Counted from the first letter of the stretch, positions 44,988 to 56,624 are shown. The stretch: DNA of 64,000 bases from Begonia masoniana (GCA_022432975.1 CM039510.1:29578246-29642245); one strand, 5' to 3'. The notes: generated from the letters alone by a model not told the origin. Translations and numbers: made by a program.

Positions 44988-46240
44988 TCTAGTTTAAGAC
45001 TGTTAAATTTCATAGAAATCCAATTATCATAGCAAAAGTTATTAAACTTACTATCAAGTATGTTCTTACAAAACAGTTTCATTCTTAGCATTCATAAGAA
45101 CTTTGTAACATTTCTTCAATACAACTTCCATAACTTATATTTATATATCATTCATAATAAATATTCATAATACATTATTGACAATAAAATATTAAAGGTT
45201 CAAACCATTACATTGGGTGTCTGTGTGATAATCATCATAACGCTCAAGGTTTTGAGGCCACGACTTTGGTCAGTGTGGGGAGGCTATGGTGCTACTAGTT
45301 TATGGTTGCAGCACCAGGCCAATTTTAGGCTATGTATGGGGCCTATTTCCATGATCTCTTGTATTGGTTTTTATCTATATGATATAATCCAAAAAGCTTA
45401 TAATATGGGCTGAAGGATTCAAGTGTGGGTTTGAATTTATAGATTTCTAGTCTTCAACAGTGTTAAGAGGTAGACACTAGTTAAGATATGAGTTTTATTT
45501 ATTATATTTGGCCTAGCATTTCATGATTTTTCATAACTTTATACTGAGTTATATTTCAGATAGTAATTCTATGTCTTGTTTCACAGTATGTCAATTTTAT
45601 TATATATGTATATTTTCTATACTTTTATATTTATGCATGCATTTTATTATTATTGTACTCATCGATCCTGGGTAACAAATTTGTTTGACTTGAGGCGAGG
45701 TCTTTGTTTGTTGTGCACATACTAACTTTGAATATGTGTTTGTAGTTGTCATAAGCATGTTATAGACTAGCTTATGATGTTGTTCCCTTGATTAAAATCT
45801 AAAATCTAATTAATGTTGTTGTTATATGATTATTGTTTTCTCCCTTTTGTCAGGGCCTGCAGCTGATTACGGTACAAATCAGTTTAATTAACGAAAACTC
45901 ATATCATTAATCATTCATACGAAATGAATCACACAAATATATGAAAATTCAACACCTAGTAAATATAGAAGTCTCATTACGTAAAAAATTTATCCAAATT
46001 TAATTTACCACTTGGGTCATAGTAAAACAGATATACAAAAAAAAAAAAAAAGACAAAACCCAAAACTACATCTATGCCTAAGATGTGTCTAGAGGTAATC
46101 CATCTTGCTTTTATCATTTTCCTGTGAAATGCTACCATCTTTTTAACCTGAAAATTTAAGAAAATCCACATGTGAGCTCAGTAAGAATCATAATATAAAG
46201 ATTAACCAAACTAAATTGATATGACATGTGATCATGGACT
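44988..46240. repeat. Old AT-rich repeat remnants
   Basis: It continues the sequence left of 27781 after the large insertion. 45455-45870 matches 22500-22920. 46130-46200 (CCACATGTGAGCTCAGTAAG) looks like the acceptor-side box of a minus-strand LTR. The frames at 45213-45413 and 45977-46171 show no known motif. No gene seen. Confidence 0.5.
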
Positions 46241-47689
46241 AAAACTGTAACGACCTACCCCTTTTACTGGCTTTTTTTCTGCGCGGACGCACTACCATCC
46301 AGAGGGAGAAGGTCATGAGTGACAAGTAGTACCAGTGATAGGGAACTCTAGGTGTAACACCCGAGATTTTTGGGTTCCCACTTACTATGGGCATTTTCAT
46401 AAATAGAAGAATTTGTACCCGTTTTGTGAACGAGAAGTTTTAATAGAGCCCCTATAATAAATGAGGATTTCTGGTGAAGTGAGCACAATTTGGAGAGAAC
46501 GAATCGTTAGTTAAATAACGAGCCCCTATAATAAATGAGGATTTTTGGTGAAGTGAGTACAATTTGGAGAGAATGAATCGTTAGTTAAATAACGAATCGT
46601 TAGTTAAATAACGAAATAATTGATGAAATTAATAGAAAATCAATTGGAAGGGCAGAATGGTAATTTTCCAAGGCAAATTAATTATAAAACTTCACAACTT
46701 CTTTCCCCTCCCACGATTTTTCATTCTGCCATTTCTTCCTCCAGAGGGTTCCAAGCAATTCCCTTCTCCCTCTCGCGCGATTCAACTTCAGTTAAATAAC
46801 GAATCGTTAGTTAAAAACGAAATAATTGACGAAATTAATAGAAAATCAATTGGAAGGGCAGAATGGTAATTTTCAAGCCAAATTAATTATAAAACTTCAC
46901 AACTTCTTTCCCCTCCCACAATTTTTCATTCTGCCATTTCTTCCTCCAGAGGGTTCCAGGCAATTCCCTTCTCCCTCTCGCTCGATTCCACTTCCGGTGA
47001 CGAACGATTTCCTTCCCGCGATCGATCCTTCACATTTCTTCTCCAAAAACAACCCTTAGGTAAGATTCTATGCTTAAGGACGTTGTTGTACAAGCTTTGG
47101 AGTTATTATTAACTAGGGTTTCGTTTAAGGTTTTATCGAAATTGAAGGTTTATGTTAAAAATGGATGGGTTTGCGGTATTTATGACTCTAGTGGATGTAT
47201 TGACGATTATTGGAAGTAGTTGGTTAATCTATTGGTGAATGTTGGACATTTTGAAAGTTCGATGATCTAGGCTCGGTTCTAATGTCATAGGTTGTGGAAT
47301 GTTCTAGGTGGACCAGCTCAAAACGAGAAGCTCTGCGTGCTAAGAACGTGAGGTAAGTCTTCGTGACTTGTTTGGCCAATCCGGCCTACACCATGGATGA
47401 GCTTTATTGATTGACGATAATTGGAGAAATTCTTGTTTAGTGTAGGTTGGAAGGATAGTTAGAATAATTGTATGTTAGAACGTTTTTTTCATTAGGTTCT
47501 ATGTTTTGTTTGTGCTTTTCTTTACGTTTATGCTCAAATCCATGTTCATGCACCATGTTTTACGAACCAGCACGAAAAAATGAATTTCCGCATATGTTTT
47601 CATGAAAAGAAATGCCTAATGAAAAGATATGAAATGCATGTAATTTGGTCACGTCCGAGGTGGGGTTCAGACATGGCTATTCTGAGAGG

Positions 47690-47770
47690 AGGAGCATGTT
47701 TTTTCCCGGTAGATGGAAAGGGCTATCTAACCACGAGATGTGCCCTTTCCATCTGATGAGAGTCAACCCC
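47690..47770 (+). other. Strong hairpin in LTR-a intron-like part
   Basis: GATGGAAAGGGC (47712) can pair with GCCCTTTCCATC (47742). The counterparts at 53671 and 58690 keep most of the stem, though LTR-b and LTR-c have small changes in the right arm. Confidence 0.7.
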
Positions 47771-48329
47771 TGTTGACACCATCTGTTATAAAATGTAAAG
47801 AATGAACATGACTGCAAGATTTTATGAACTGCATATGCACATCATGCATTTTCATTTACGTAGATTTACTAAGCCTTTAGCTTATAGTTTATCTCTATGG
47901 TGTAGGTGACTTCAATACAGGTGAGGATGAGATTCCTCCACCCGATGTATAAGCTGGTTGATGTGGTGTGTCCGTGGGAGTGTGCTGTGCAGTCAGAGCC
48001 AAATTGACCCGTGGGAGCATTAGTTAAGTGTTTTGGGGATTTTGGGTTTATGTCGGGCTGATGGGGGAAAGTATATAAATTTATAGAACTCATTTTATGG
48101 TGTTTGATATCTAGATAGTGTAGATATTTAAATCGATGAATGGAAGATGATTTTTGACGTTTAATGTTTCTTGAAATTCTGGGTGAATGGTGTGTAGATA
48201 CAGAGGAAAATAATATGAAGGCAACTCTCTGGAAAAAAATCTAGAGAGCTAGCCGATCGATCGGGTATTGCATGGTTTAGAGTCAGAATTTTATTAAGTT
48301 TGGATATCGTCCAAAGTCGTTGTCCAAGT

Positions 48330-48760
48330 TCCGTGGGCAATAGCCTGTGGATGAATAGGGTTTAAGTAGCCTGTGGACAAGTAAGTCACGTGGACGAATA
48401 AGTCTCGTGGACGAATACGTCACGTGGATGAATGTGGACGATAAATTTTAGTTAAGTATTCTGTAAGAAAGTCATCATCCTAAGTTAAGTATTCTATAAG
48501 AAAGTCATCGTCCAAAGTCTGTGGACGATAAATTTTAGTTAAGTATTATGTAAGAAAGTCATCGTCCAAAGTCTGTGGACTATAAAGTTTAGTTAAGTAT
48601 TCTGGCAAGAGAAACTCAGTCGTCCACACTGCCTACAGTTTTCATTCGTCTACACTGCCTACAGTTTTCAGTCGTCCACACTGCCTACTGTTTTCAGTCG
48701 TCCACACTGCCTACTGTTTTCAGTCGTCCACACTGCCTACAGTTTTTGTAGTCCACACCT
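48330..48760 (+). repeat. CGTCCAC / GTGGACG repeat block of LTR-a
   Basis: Units of GTCATCGTCCAAAGTCTGTG with GGACGATAAATTTTAGTTAAG (a little over 60 bp) are followed by a 26-bp array with starts at 48621, 48647, 48673 and 48699. The word families resemble those at 28110-28450 in the minus chromovirus LTR. Confidence 0.9.
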
Positions 48761-49178
48761 CCTAAGTTTTTTGTCATCCAAACCCGATAGAGAGAAATAT
48801 CCTCCTCCACTAGTTTAAATTGACGAAACCCAAGAGGTATTTCCATCTGTTTCCATCGTCCAAACCCGATAGAGAGAAACATCCTCCTCCACTGCTTAAA
48901 TTGATGAAACCTGAGAAGAACTAAGTTATTATTTATTCCGAGAGAAATTAAGTGATGGAACCCGAGAGGAAAAATTTATTCTATGTCCATATTTTTATGG
49001 TTTTAGCATTCACACCTAAGTTAAATTTTATTTTAGGTTTCACAAATGAATAGTCTTCCACTGAATACCAGTGTACATGCATGATGGTGCATGCATGATC
49101 AAAATACAAATAAAAGTTTAAAATTTCATGGGATTTTTAGAAATAGTACAAGGGTTTAATTAAGGTCCGTTACAGTTA

Positions 49179-49192
49179 TGGTAATAGAGCCC
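49179..49192 (+). other. Worn primer binding site, unit 1
   Basis: TGGTAATAGAGCCC differs from the initiator-Met complement TGGTATCAGAGCCC at two positions. Confidence 0.75.
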
Positions 49193-49333
49193 CTAAGTTT
49201 TAAAATCAGTTATGTAGACTGCTCGACTGCGCATACCACTACACGGACATTCTTCTTCAACGGTAAGTACGTTTTATTTTATTTTCTTTTGTTTCTTAGC
49301 ATTATTTGTTTTAACCTTTATAGGAGTTATAAA

Positions 49334-50065
49334 ATGGTCCGTGCAAGAGACGCTAGAGACGAAACCTTAGATAGGCTGATAGACTTGCTCAATTGCCAAG
49401 CCCAACATATGCATAGGCAGGCTCAGCAAATTGAACGGCTAGTAAACCGTGAGGATCACAGGGCCCGAGAGGTGGTCGTTCCAAACCATCAGGGTATGGA
49501 GAGGTTCCAAAACCTATAGCCTCCTATATTTAATGGACAGTCTACGGACCCCACTTTAGCTGAAGAGTGGATCTGAACTATGGAAGACATGTTGGGGTAC
49601 GCAGGAGTAGAGAACGAAAATAAAGTCACGTACGTCACTTTCCACTTGGCATTGGATGCTCGATTCTGGTGGCATTCTATTAAAGCAACTACAGACGTGA
49701 CACTGATAAGGTGGGAACGGTTTAAGACCATGTTCTTCGATAAATACTTCAGCCGTCTAGTAAGGGCGACAAAAAGGGCAGAGTTCACGCAGCTGAAGCA
49801 GACTAGTTCGGTTGCAGAATATATTCAAAAATTTGAGGCCTTATCCCGGTTTGCACCGCGCTTAGTTAGCGATAATGAAGAGAAGGTGCAACAGTTTATT
49901 GATGGATTAAACCCGGAGATTGGAAAGAGCATTATAGTGTCGAGCGTTTTAGTTAAACGCTACGAGGAGATCGCAGCAAGAGCTATGGAGTTTGAGGCTG
50001 CAGAACTGACGTGTGTTAAACCAAGTGAACCGGCTAGGGGGTTCTTTCAAGAGATCCAGCCTTGA
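49334..50065 (+). pseudogene. Gag of unit 1
   Basis: The start MVRARDARDETLDRL is followed by a Gln-rich coiled stretch (QAQHMHRQAQQIERLVNRED), then the capsid domain with LAEEWI, VTYVTFHLALDARFWW, FDKYFSRLVRATKRAEF, LKQTSSVAEYIQKFEAL and GLNPEI. Two in-frame stops (49517-49519 and 49574-49576) interrupt it; unit 2 is open at both places. It belongs to the Ty3/gypsy retrotransposon Gag family. No pol follows, so particles would need pol from another element. Confidence 0.92.
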
Positions 50066-50184
50066 CATCAGGACAAAGACTGGCAACCACGAGCGCAACA
50101 ACAACAGCAACAAAGAGGAGTTAAAAGACCATATGAGGGAGGAAATGGCCAGGGTAAGGAAAACAAGTACAGGGAACCCCTCTG

Positions 50185-50310
50185 AAACCTTTGTGTCCTA
50201 TGTGCCAGAAGGAGCATAGTGGCGACTGTCGTTGGCGTACGGGTAAGTGCTATTGATGTGGAGAGATTGACCACTATGTCAAGGATTGCCTGGAGTCAGG
50301 CAGAGACCAA
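50185..50310 (+). pseudogene. Two zinc knuckles of unit 1 Gag
   Basis: In a frame shifted from the capsid part, CPMCQKEHSGDC is followed by CY*CGEIDHYVKDC, where * is TGA in place of a residue between the first two cysteines. Unit 2 has the same TGA. Confidence 0.85.
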
Positions 50311-50948
50311 CCAGGCGGGGATCAGAGGGGAGTTATGCCAAGAGTCTCTGCTTTTATCGAGCCTGGCAATATTGATAACGAGGCCAGACCTTCAATTATT
50401 TCAAGTATGGTTTTATCTCAACAGTTAATGAAATGAAGAACATTAGAATAGAGAGTCAAGAGAATAGTCGAAGCAAGGTAAAGAGGGTTTGCTATGTGAA
50501 CCTCGACGAGAAGACTGTAGGTTGAATACAGAACGATATGGAAACACTTAGAATTTAGTTACTATTAGAAGGAATACCATTGGTGTGATTAAGCGAATAA
50601 GGGTGCATTGTAAAAACTCGTATGTTTTGGATACGCGTGAAGTTAGAAGTTAGTGAGTTTCCAGATATTAGAGAGTTAAAGTCATGTGCAAGTTGCTATG
50701 TTGGAAGGGTGTCTTTACATATGTTTGATTTCCACATACTTTCCCAAGCGATGTGGGATTGTGACGACCCCCTTTTTACGACCTATCACCTTCTGGTTCG
50801 CCCACGCGGACGTACCGCCATCCGGGTTCCGGTTCGTGCAGCCATCGTACACATACGTGCACATTCGGGTCGTCACAATGTGGAAATGAAACATATGTAA
50901 AGACACCCTTCCAACATAGCAAGACGCGTTTTGGAGCACGATTGGCAA

Positions 50949-51030
50949 CGGATCCCATAAGAACTTCGAAGTTAAAAGTGCTTCGGCGAGAGCAATTCCA
51001 GGTTGGGTGACCTTCCGGGAAGTTCTCGCC
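50949..51030 (+). ncRNA. 5S-rRNA-like domain, left Cassandra LTR
   Basis: GGATCCCATAAGAACTTCGA, AGTTAAAAGTGC, GGCGAGAG and GGTTGGGTGACCTTCCGGGA follow 5S rRNA order. The A-box region AGTTAAAAGTGC is changed from AGTTAAGCGTGC. Confidence 0.85.
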
Positions 51031-51395
51031 AAACAAAGCCGTGAGGGGAAGATATTGGGCTACGGCCCATTCCCCAGAGCGGACAATGTCTTGCTGGGAA
51101 AAGGGGTCGTTACAAATGGTATCAGAGCCTGTACCCAACCGAAAATGTGGCCAACGAGGACGTTGGGCCCCCGAGGAGGGGTGATTGTGACGACCCGAAT
51201 GTGCAAGTATGTGTACGATGGCTGCACAAACCGGAACCCGGATGGCGGTACGTCCGCGTGGGCGAACCGGAAGGTGACAGGTCGTAAAAAGGGAGTCGTC
51301 ACAGTCCCACATCGCTTGGGGAAGTATGTGGAAATGAAACATATGTAAAGAGACCCTCCCAACATAGCAAGACGCGTTTTGGAGCACAATTGGCA

Positions 51396-51472
51396 ACGGA
51401 TCCTAAAAGAACTCCGAAGTTAAAAGTTCTTTGGCGAGAGCAATTCCAGGTTGGGTGACCTTCCGGGAAGTT
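51396..51472 (+). ncRNA. 5S-rRNA-like domain, right Cassandra LTR
   Basis: Same block, with GGATCCTAAAAGAACTCCG, AGTTAAAAGTTC and TGGCGAGAG. It is more worn in the A-box region than the copies near 9.6-10.1 kb. Confidence 0.83.
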
Positions 51473-51564
51473 CTTGCCAAACAAAGTCGTGAGGGTAGGA
51501 TATTGGGTTACGGCCCAATCCCCAGAGCGGACAATATCTTGCTGGGAATACGGGTCGTTACACC

Positions 51565-51829
51565 TGCAATCTTAGATTACCTCCAAGATGGAAATAAAGA
51601 TATCATCGTTCGAGGAACTATAGAGGTAAACTATGATGAAGGGACACTTCTAGATTTCAAGGAAAAATACAAGGGTAAGGTCCGGATTAAGAGTGTTAGA
51701 CTAATTACAATAAGTTATAAACTAGAAGATTGTCGGATGAATAGTTGTGAGGAAGTTGAGAAGAGTGCTCAGGATCTGACTAGGAGGGAGGAAATCCTGC
51801 GAGAGATTAGATATAGTTATAAGTATTGA
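51565..51829 (+). CDS. Unknown ORF after gag, unit 1 (C-terminal part)
   Basis: After the Cassandra insertion, 87 codons read PAILDYLQDGNKDIIVRGTI through DEGTLLDFKEKYKGKV to a terminal REIRYSYKY. Unit 2 has the same frame with the same end (56625-56888). It is charged, with no signal peptide, zinc motif or protease/RT signature, and I do not recognise it. Differences between the copies change amino acids about as often as not (for example NY/NG, D/E, L/R, V/L), so selection is not evident. It may be a remnant of a pol linker or an extra gag-side product of the family. Confidence 0.45.
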
Positions 51830-51834
51830 GATCT

Positions 51835-52534
51835 TAGGAATGATTGGAAGTAATGATATTTGGGCTTAAGGATAAGTGAAGGAAATTAGTTAGATTAAAA
51901 AGGGAAGGAGATTGAGAGTTTAAGTGATGATTGACTGAGTGAAATCAATGGGTGTATAAGTGATTAAACAATAAAACGCCTATTCGGAAAAGTTAAGATT
52001 GGAAGTTAGATCAGTGTTTAATGGCATGCGATTAGTGAAATTTGCGATTCATAGAATAAGGAGAATAAGGATTTGAGTTAGACAAATGAGAATAATGAGT
52101 TAGAGAGTTTATCCTCTAGACGATTAAATATAAACCAAAGCATGCACGAGTCGTCAAATGTCAAATGAACAGTTAGAGATCATTTGATTGGGGACTTAGA
52201 AAATTTGGTAAGACTCCATGCGTAAGCAAAGACGTGTTTAGCACAATTGGAAGTAAGGAGTACAGTTATGAGGTTAATGATGTATCAATTGGTTATAAGA
52301 GTTTTGTTTTAGAATTACAGAGATAGATTCCAAGTATAAATAGAATCAACGTTTTTAAATAAGAAATTATAATTCTGATAGATAAAGGGAAGGAACCCGA
52401 AAAGTGCGGAATAAGACCGCAAGGCGTGGGGTGTTAATGTTGAGAAAATAAGGCCGCAAGGCGTGGGGTGTTAATGTTGAGAAATATACGCTGGGCCAAT
52501 TTTGAGGACAAAATTTCTATTAAGGAGGGTATAA
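51835..52534 (+). other. Non-coding tail of unit 1 interior with PPT
   Basis: This A/G-rich sequence has no coding signal and is matched by 56890-57555 in unit 2. It contains a local duplication of AATAAG(A/G)CCGCAAGGCGTG (near 52410-52475). The PPT TTAAGGAGGGTATAA lies just before LTR-b. Confidence 0.7.
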
Positions 52535-55094
52535 TGTAACACCAGAGATTTTCGGGTTCCCACTTACTATGGGCATTTTCATAAATAGAAGAATTTGTTC
52601 CCGTTTTGTGAACAAAAAGTTTTAATAGAGCCCCTATAATAAATGAGGATTTCTGGTGAAATGAGCACAATTTGGAGAGAACAAATCGTTAATTAAATAA
52701 CGAGCCCCTATAATAAATGAGGATTTCTAGTGAAGTGAGCACAATTTGAAGAGAACGAATAGTTAGTTAAATAACGAAATAATTGACGAAACTAATAGAA
52801 AATCAATTGGAAGAGCAGAATTGTAATTTGCCAAGCAAAATTAATTATAAAACTTCACAACTTCTTTCCCCTCCCACGATTTTTCATTCTGCCATTTCTT
52901 CGTCCAGAGGGTTCCAGACAATTCCCTACTCCCTCTCGCGCGATTCCACTTCCGGCGACGAACGATTTCCTTCCGACGATCGATCCTTCACATTTCTTCT
53001 CCAAAAACAACCCTTAGGTAAGATTCTATGCTTAAGGATGTTGTTGTAAAAGTTTTAGAGTTATTATTAACTAGGGGTTTCGTTTAAGGTTTTATCGAAA
53101 TTGATGGTTTATGTTAAAAATGGATGGGTTTGCGGTATTTATGACTTTAGTGGATGTATTGACGATTATTGGAAGTAGTTGTTTAATCTATTGGTGAATG
53201 TTGGAGATTTTGAAAGTTCGATGATCTAGGCTCGGTTCTAATGCCGTAGGTTGTGAAATGTTCTAGGTGGACCAGCTCAAAACGAGAAACTCTGCGTGCT
53301 AAGAATGCGAGGTAAGTTTTCGTGTCTTGTTTGGCCGATCCGGCCTACACCATGGATGAGCTTTATTGATTGAGGATAATTGGAGAAATTCTTGTTTAGT
53401 GTAGGTTGGAAGGATAGTTAAAGTAATTGTATGTTAGAACGTTTTTTTCATTAGGTTCTATGTTTTGTTTGTGTTTTTTCTTTACGTTTATGCTCAAATC
53501 CATGTTCATGCACCATGTTTTACGAACCGGCACAAAAAAATGAATTTCCGCATATGTTTTCATGAAAAGAAATGCCTAATGAAAAGATATGAAATGCATG
53601 TAATTTGGTCACGTTCGAGGTGGGGTTCAGACATGGTTATTTTGAGAGGAGGAGCATGTTTTTTCCCTGTAGATGGAAAGGGCTATCTAACCACGAGATG
53701 TGCCCTCTCATCTGGTGAGAGTCAACCCCCGGTGACACCCTCTGTTATGAAATGTAAAGAATGAACATGACATGCATGATTTTATGAACTGTATATGCAC
53801 ATCATGCATTTTCATTTATGTAGATTTACTAAGCCTATAGCTCATAGTTTATCTCTATGGTGTAGGTGACTTCGATACAGGTGAGGATGAGATTCCTCCT
53901 CCCGATGTATAAGTTGGTTGATGAGGTGTGCCCGTGGGAGTGTGCTGTGCAGTCAGAGCTAAATTGACCCGTGGGAGCATTAGTTAAGTGTTTTGGGGAT
54001 TTTGGGTTTATGTCGGGCTGATGGAGGAAAGTATATAAATTGTATAGAACTCATTTTAGGGTGTTTGATGTCTGGATAGTGTAGATATTTAAATCAATGA
54101 ATGGAAGATGATTTTTGACGTTTAATGTTTCTGAAAACTCTGGGTGAATGGTATGTAGATACCGGGAGAAAATAATGTGAAGGCAGCTCTCTGGAAAAAA
54201 TCTAGAGAGCTAGCCGATCGATCGGGTATTGCATGGTTTAGAGTAAGAATTTTATAAGTCTGGATGTCGTCCAAGGGCGTTGTCCAAGTTCCGTGGGCAA
54301 TAGCCCGTGGACGAATAGGGTTTAAGTAGCCTGTGGACAAGTAAGTCACGTGGACGAATAAGTCTCGTGGACGATAAATTTTAGTTAAGTATTCTGTAAG
54401 AAAGACATCGTCCAAAGTCTGTGGACGATAAATTTTAGTTAAGTATTCTGTAAGAAAGTCATCGTCCAAAGTCTGTGGACGATAAATTTTAGTTAACTAT
54501 TCTGTAAGAAAGTCATCGTCCAAAGTCTGTAGACTATAAAGTTTAGTTAAGTATTCTGGCAAGAGAAACTGAAGTCGTTCACGCTGCCTACAGTTTTCAG
54601 TCGTCCACACTGCCTACAGTTTTCAGTCGTCCACACTGATTACTGTTTATAGTCGTCCACACTGCCTACAGTTTTTGTCGTCCACGCCTCCTAAGTTTTT
54701 TGTCGTCCAAACCCGATAGAGAGAAATATCCTCCTCCACTGTTTAAATTGATGAAATCCGAGAGGTATTTCCATCTATTTCCGTCGTCCAAACCCGATAG
54801 AGATAAACATCCTCCTTCAGTGCTTAAATTGAGAGAAGAACTAATGATTATTTATTCCGAGAGAAATTAAGTGATAGAACTTGAGAGGAAAAATTTATTC
54901 TCTGCCTATATTTCTATGGTTTTAGAATTCACACCTAAGTTAAATTTTATTTTAGGTTTAACAAATGAATAGTCTTCCACTGAATACAAGTGTACATGAA
55001 TGATGGGTGCATGCAGGATCAAAATACGAATAAAAGTTTAAAATTTCATGGGATTTTTAGGGATAGTACAAGAGTTTAATTAAGGTTTGTTACA
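52535..55094 (+). repeat. LTR-b (2560 bp), middle LTR
   Basis: It starts TGTAACACCAGAG and ends GGTTTGTTACA. It is flanked by a PPT on the left and a PBS on the right, so it serves as 3' LTR of unit 1 and 5' LTR of unit 2. Donor-like GTAAGT is at 53312, acceptor-like TGTAG at 53865, and the CGTCCAC arrays lie at 54260-54720. Confidence 0.93.
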
Positions 55095-55098
55095 GTTT

Positions 55099-55112
55099 TT
55101 GTATCAGAGCCC
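55099..55112 (+). other. Primer binding site, unit 2
   Basis: TTGTATCAGAGCCC follows LTR-b, one mismatch from the initiator-Met complement. Confidence 0.8.
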
Positions 55113-55254
55113 CCGGGTTTTAAAATCGGTTATGTAGACTGCTCGAATGCGCATGCCACTACACGGACATTCTTCTTAAACGGTAAGTATGTTTTATTTT
55201 ATTTTTTTTTTGTTTCTTAGGATTATTTGTTTTAACCTTTGTAGGAGTTATAAA

Positions 55255-55830
55255 ATGGTCCGCGCAAGAGACGCTAGAGACGAAGGCTTAGATAGGCTGA
55301 CAGACTTGCTTAATTGCCAGGCCCGACATATAGATAGGCAGGCTCAACAAATTGAACGGTTAGTAAACCGTGAAGATCACAGGGCCTGAGAGGTGGTCAT
55401 TCCAAACCATCAGAGTATGGAGAGGTTCCAAAAGCTACAGCCTCCTATATTTAATGGACAGTCTACGGACCCCACTTTAGCCGAAGAGTGGATCCGAACT
55501 ATGGAAGACATGCTGTGGTACGCAGGAGTAGAGAACGGAAATAAAGTCACGTACGTCACTTTCCACTTGGCATTGGATGCCCGATTTTGGTGGGATTCTA
55601 TTAAATCAACTACAGATGTGACACTGATAAGGTGGGAACGGTTTAAGACCGTGTTCTTCGATAAATACTTCAGTCGTAAAGTAAGGGCGGCAAAAAGGGC
55701 AAAGTTCAAGCAGCTGAAGCAAACTTGTTCGGTTGCGGAATATATTCAAAAATTTGAGGCTTTATCTCGGTTTGCACCGCGCTTAGTCAGCGATAATGAA
55801 GACAAGGTGCAACATTTATTGATGGATTAA
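55255..55830 (+). pseudogene. Gag of unit 2
   Basis: It begins MVRARDARDEGLDRL, with the same Gln-rich stretch and capsid motifs (LAEEWIRTMEDML, VTYVTFHLALDARFWW, FDKYFSRKVRAAKRAKF, LKQTCSVAEYIQKFEAL). A TGA at 55387-55389 breaks it where unit 1 reads CGA, and a one-base loss near 55815 shifts the frame and ends it at 55830. Thus each copy carries its own breaks at different places. Confidence 0.92.
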
Positions 55831-56109
55831 ACCCGGAGATTCGAAAGAGCATTATAGTGTTAGGCATTTTAGATGTACCCTACGAGGAGATCGCAGCATG
55901 AGCTATGGTGTTGAGGCTGCAGAACTAGCACGTTAAACCAAGAGAACTGGCTAGGGGGTTCTTTTGAGAGATCCAGCCTCGACATCAGGACAAAGACTGG
56001 AAACCACGAGCGCAACAGCAACAGCAACAAAGAGGAGTTAAAAGACCATATAAGGGTGGAAATGGCCAGGGTAAGGAAAAACAAGTACAGGGAACCCCTC
56101 CGAAACCTT

Positions 56110-56215
56110 TGTGTCCTAAGTGCCAGAAAGTGCATAGTGGCGATTGCCGATGGCATACGGGTAAGTGCTATTGATGTGGAGAGGTTGACCACTATGTCAA
56201 GGATTGCCCGGAGTC
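56110..56215 (+). pseudogene. Two zinc knuckles of unit 2 Gag
   Basis: CPKCQKVHSGDC is followed by CY*CGEVDHYVKDC (56166-56207). The TGA between the first two cysteines is shared with unit 1. Confidence 0.86.
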
Positions 56216-56624
56216 AGGCAGAGACCAACTAGGCGGGGATCAGAGGGGAGTTATGCCAAGAGTCTGTGCTTTTATCGAGCCTGGCAATATTGATAACGAG
56301 GCCAGACCTTCAAATATTTCAGGTATGGTTTTATCTTAACAGTTAATGAAATGAAGAACATTAGAATAGAGAGGCAAGAGAATAGTCGAAGTTAGGTAAA
56401 GAGGTTTCCTAGGTGAACCTCGACAAGAAGACTGTAGGTTGAATACAGATGATATGGAAACACTTAGAATTTAGTTACTATTAGAAGGAATACCATTGGT
56501 GTGATTAAGCGGATAAGGGTGCATTGTAAAAACTCGTATGTTTTGGATACGCGTGAAGTTAGAAGTTAGTGAGTTTCCAGATATTAGAGAGTTAAAGTCA
56601 TGTGCAAGGTGATACTCGAGACCT

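Larger units (their letters stand above)
46353..49174 (+). repeat. LTR-a (2822 bp) with duplicated promoter
   Basis: It starts TGTAACACCCGAG and ends GGTCCGTTACA. A 205-bp direct duplication copies the TATAAAA and leader (ATTATAAAACTTCACAAC at 46681 and 46886); LTR-b and LTR-c have one copy. Donor-like GTAAGT at 47353 and acceptor-like TGTAG at 47905 enclose 553 nt. A 26-bp CGTCCACACTGCCTAC array lies at 48615-48750. Confidence 0.93.
50692..51561 (+). mobile_element. Composite Cassandra TRIM, partly inverted
   Basis: 51188-51561 is a complete LTR (TGTGACGACCC to GGGTCGTTACA). 50879-51114 is the 3' part of a second LTR, and 51115-51187 is a 73-bp interior with PBS TGGTATCAGAGCC and PPT. 50692-50877 is an inverted LTR 5' portion. 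It meets the second LTR at ...GTCGTCACA|ATGTG|GAAATG, where ATGTG is the LTR's own sequence. This is best read as one Cassandra inserted head-on into another, with later loss of the left side. The intact unit 2 lacks this insertion. Confidence 0.88.

Noticed and set aside
45213..45413. 66-residue plus-strand frame
   Set aside because: No motif, and the following text is an old repeat shared with 22500-22920.
48694..48882. Small minus-strand frame in LTR-a
   Set aside because: It reads through the 26-bp CGTCCAC array and changes between LTR copies.
49489..49788. 99-residue minus-strand frame seen again at 55410-55709
   Set aside because: It is the antisense shadow of gag in both units.
50622..51484. 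Frames of up to 206 residues on both strands
   Set aside because: They fall in the composite Cassandra element, which has no coding capacity.
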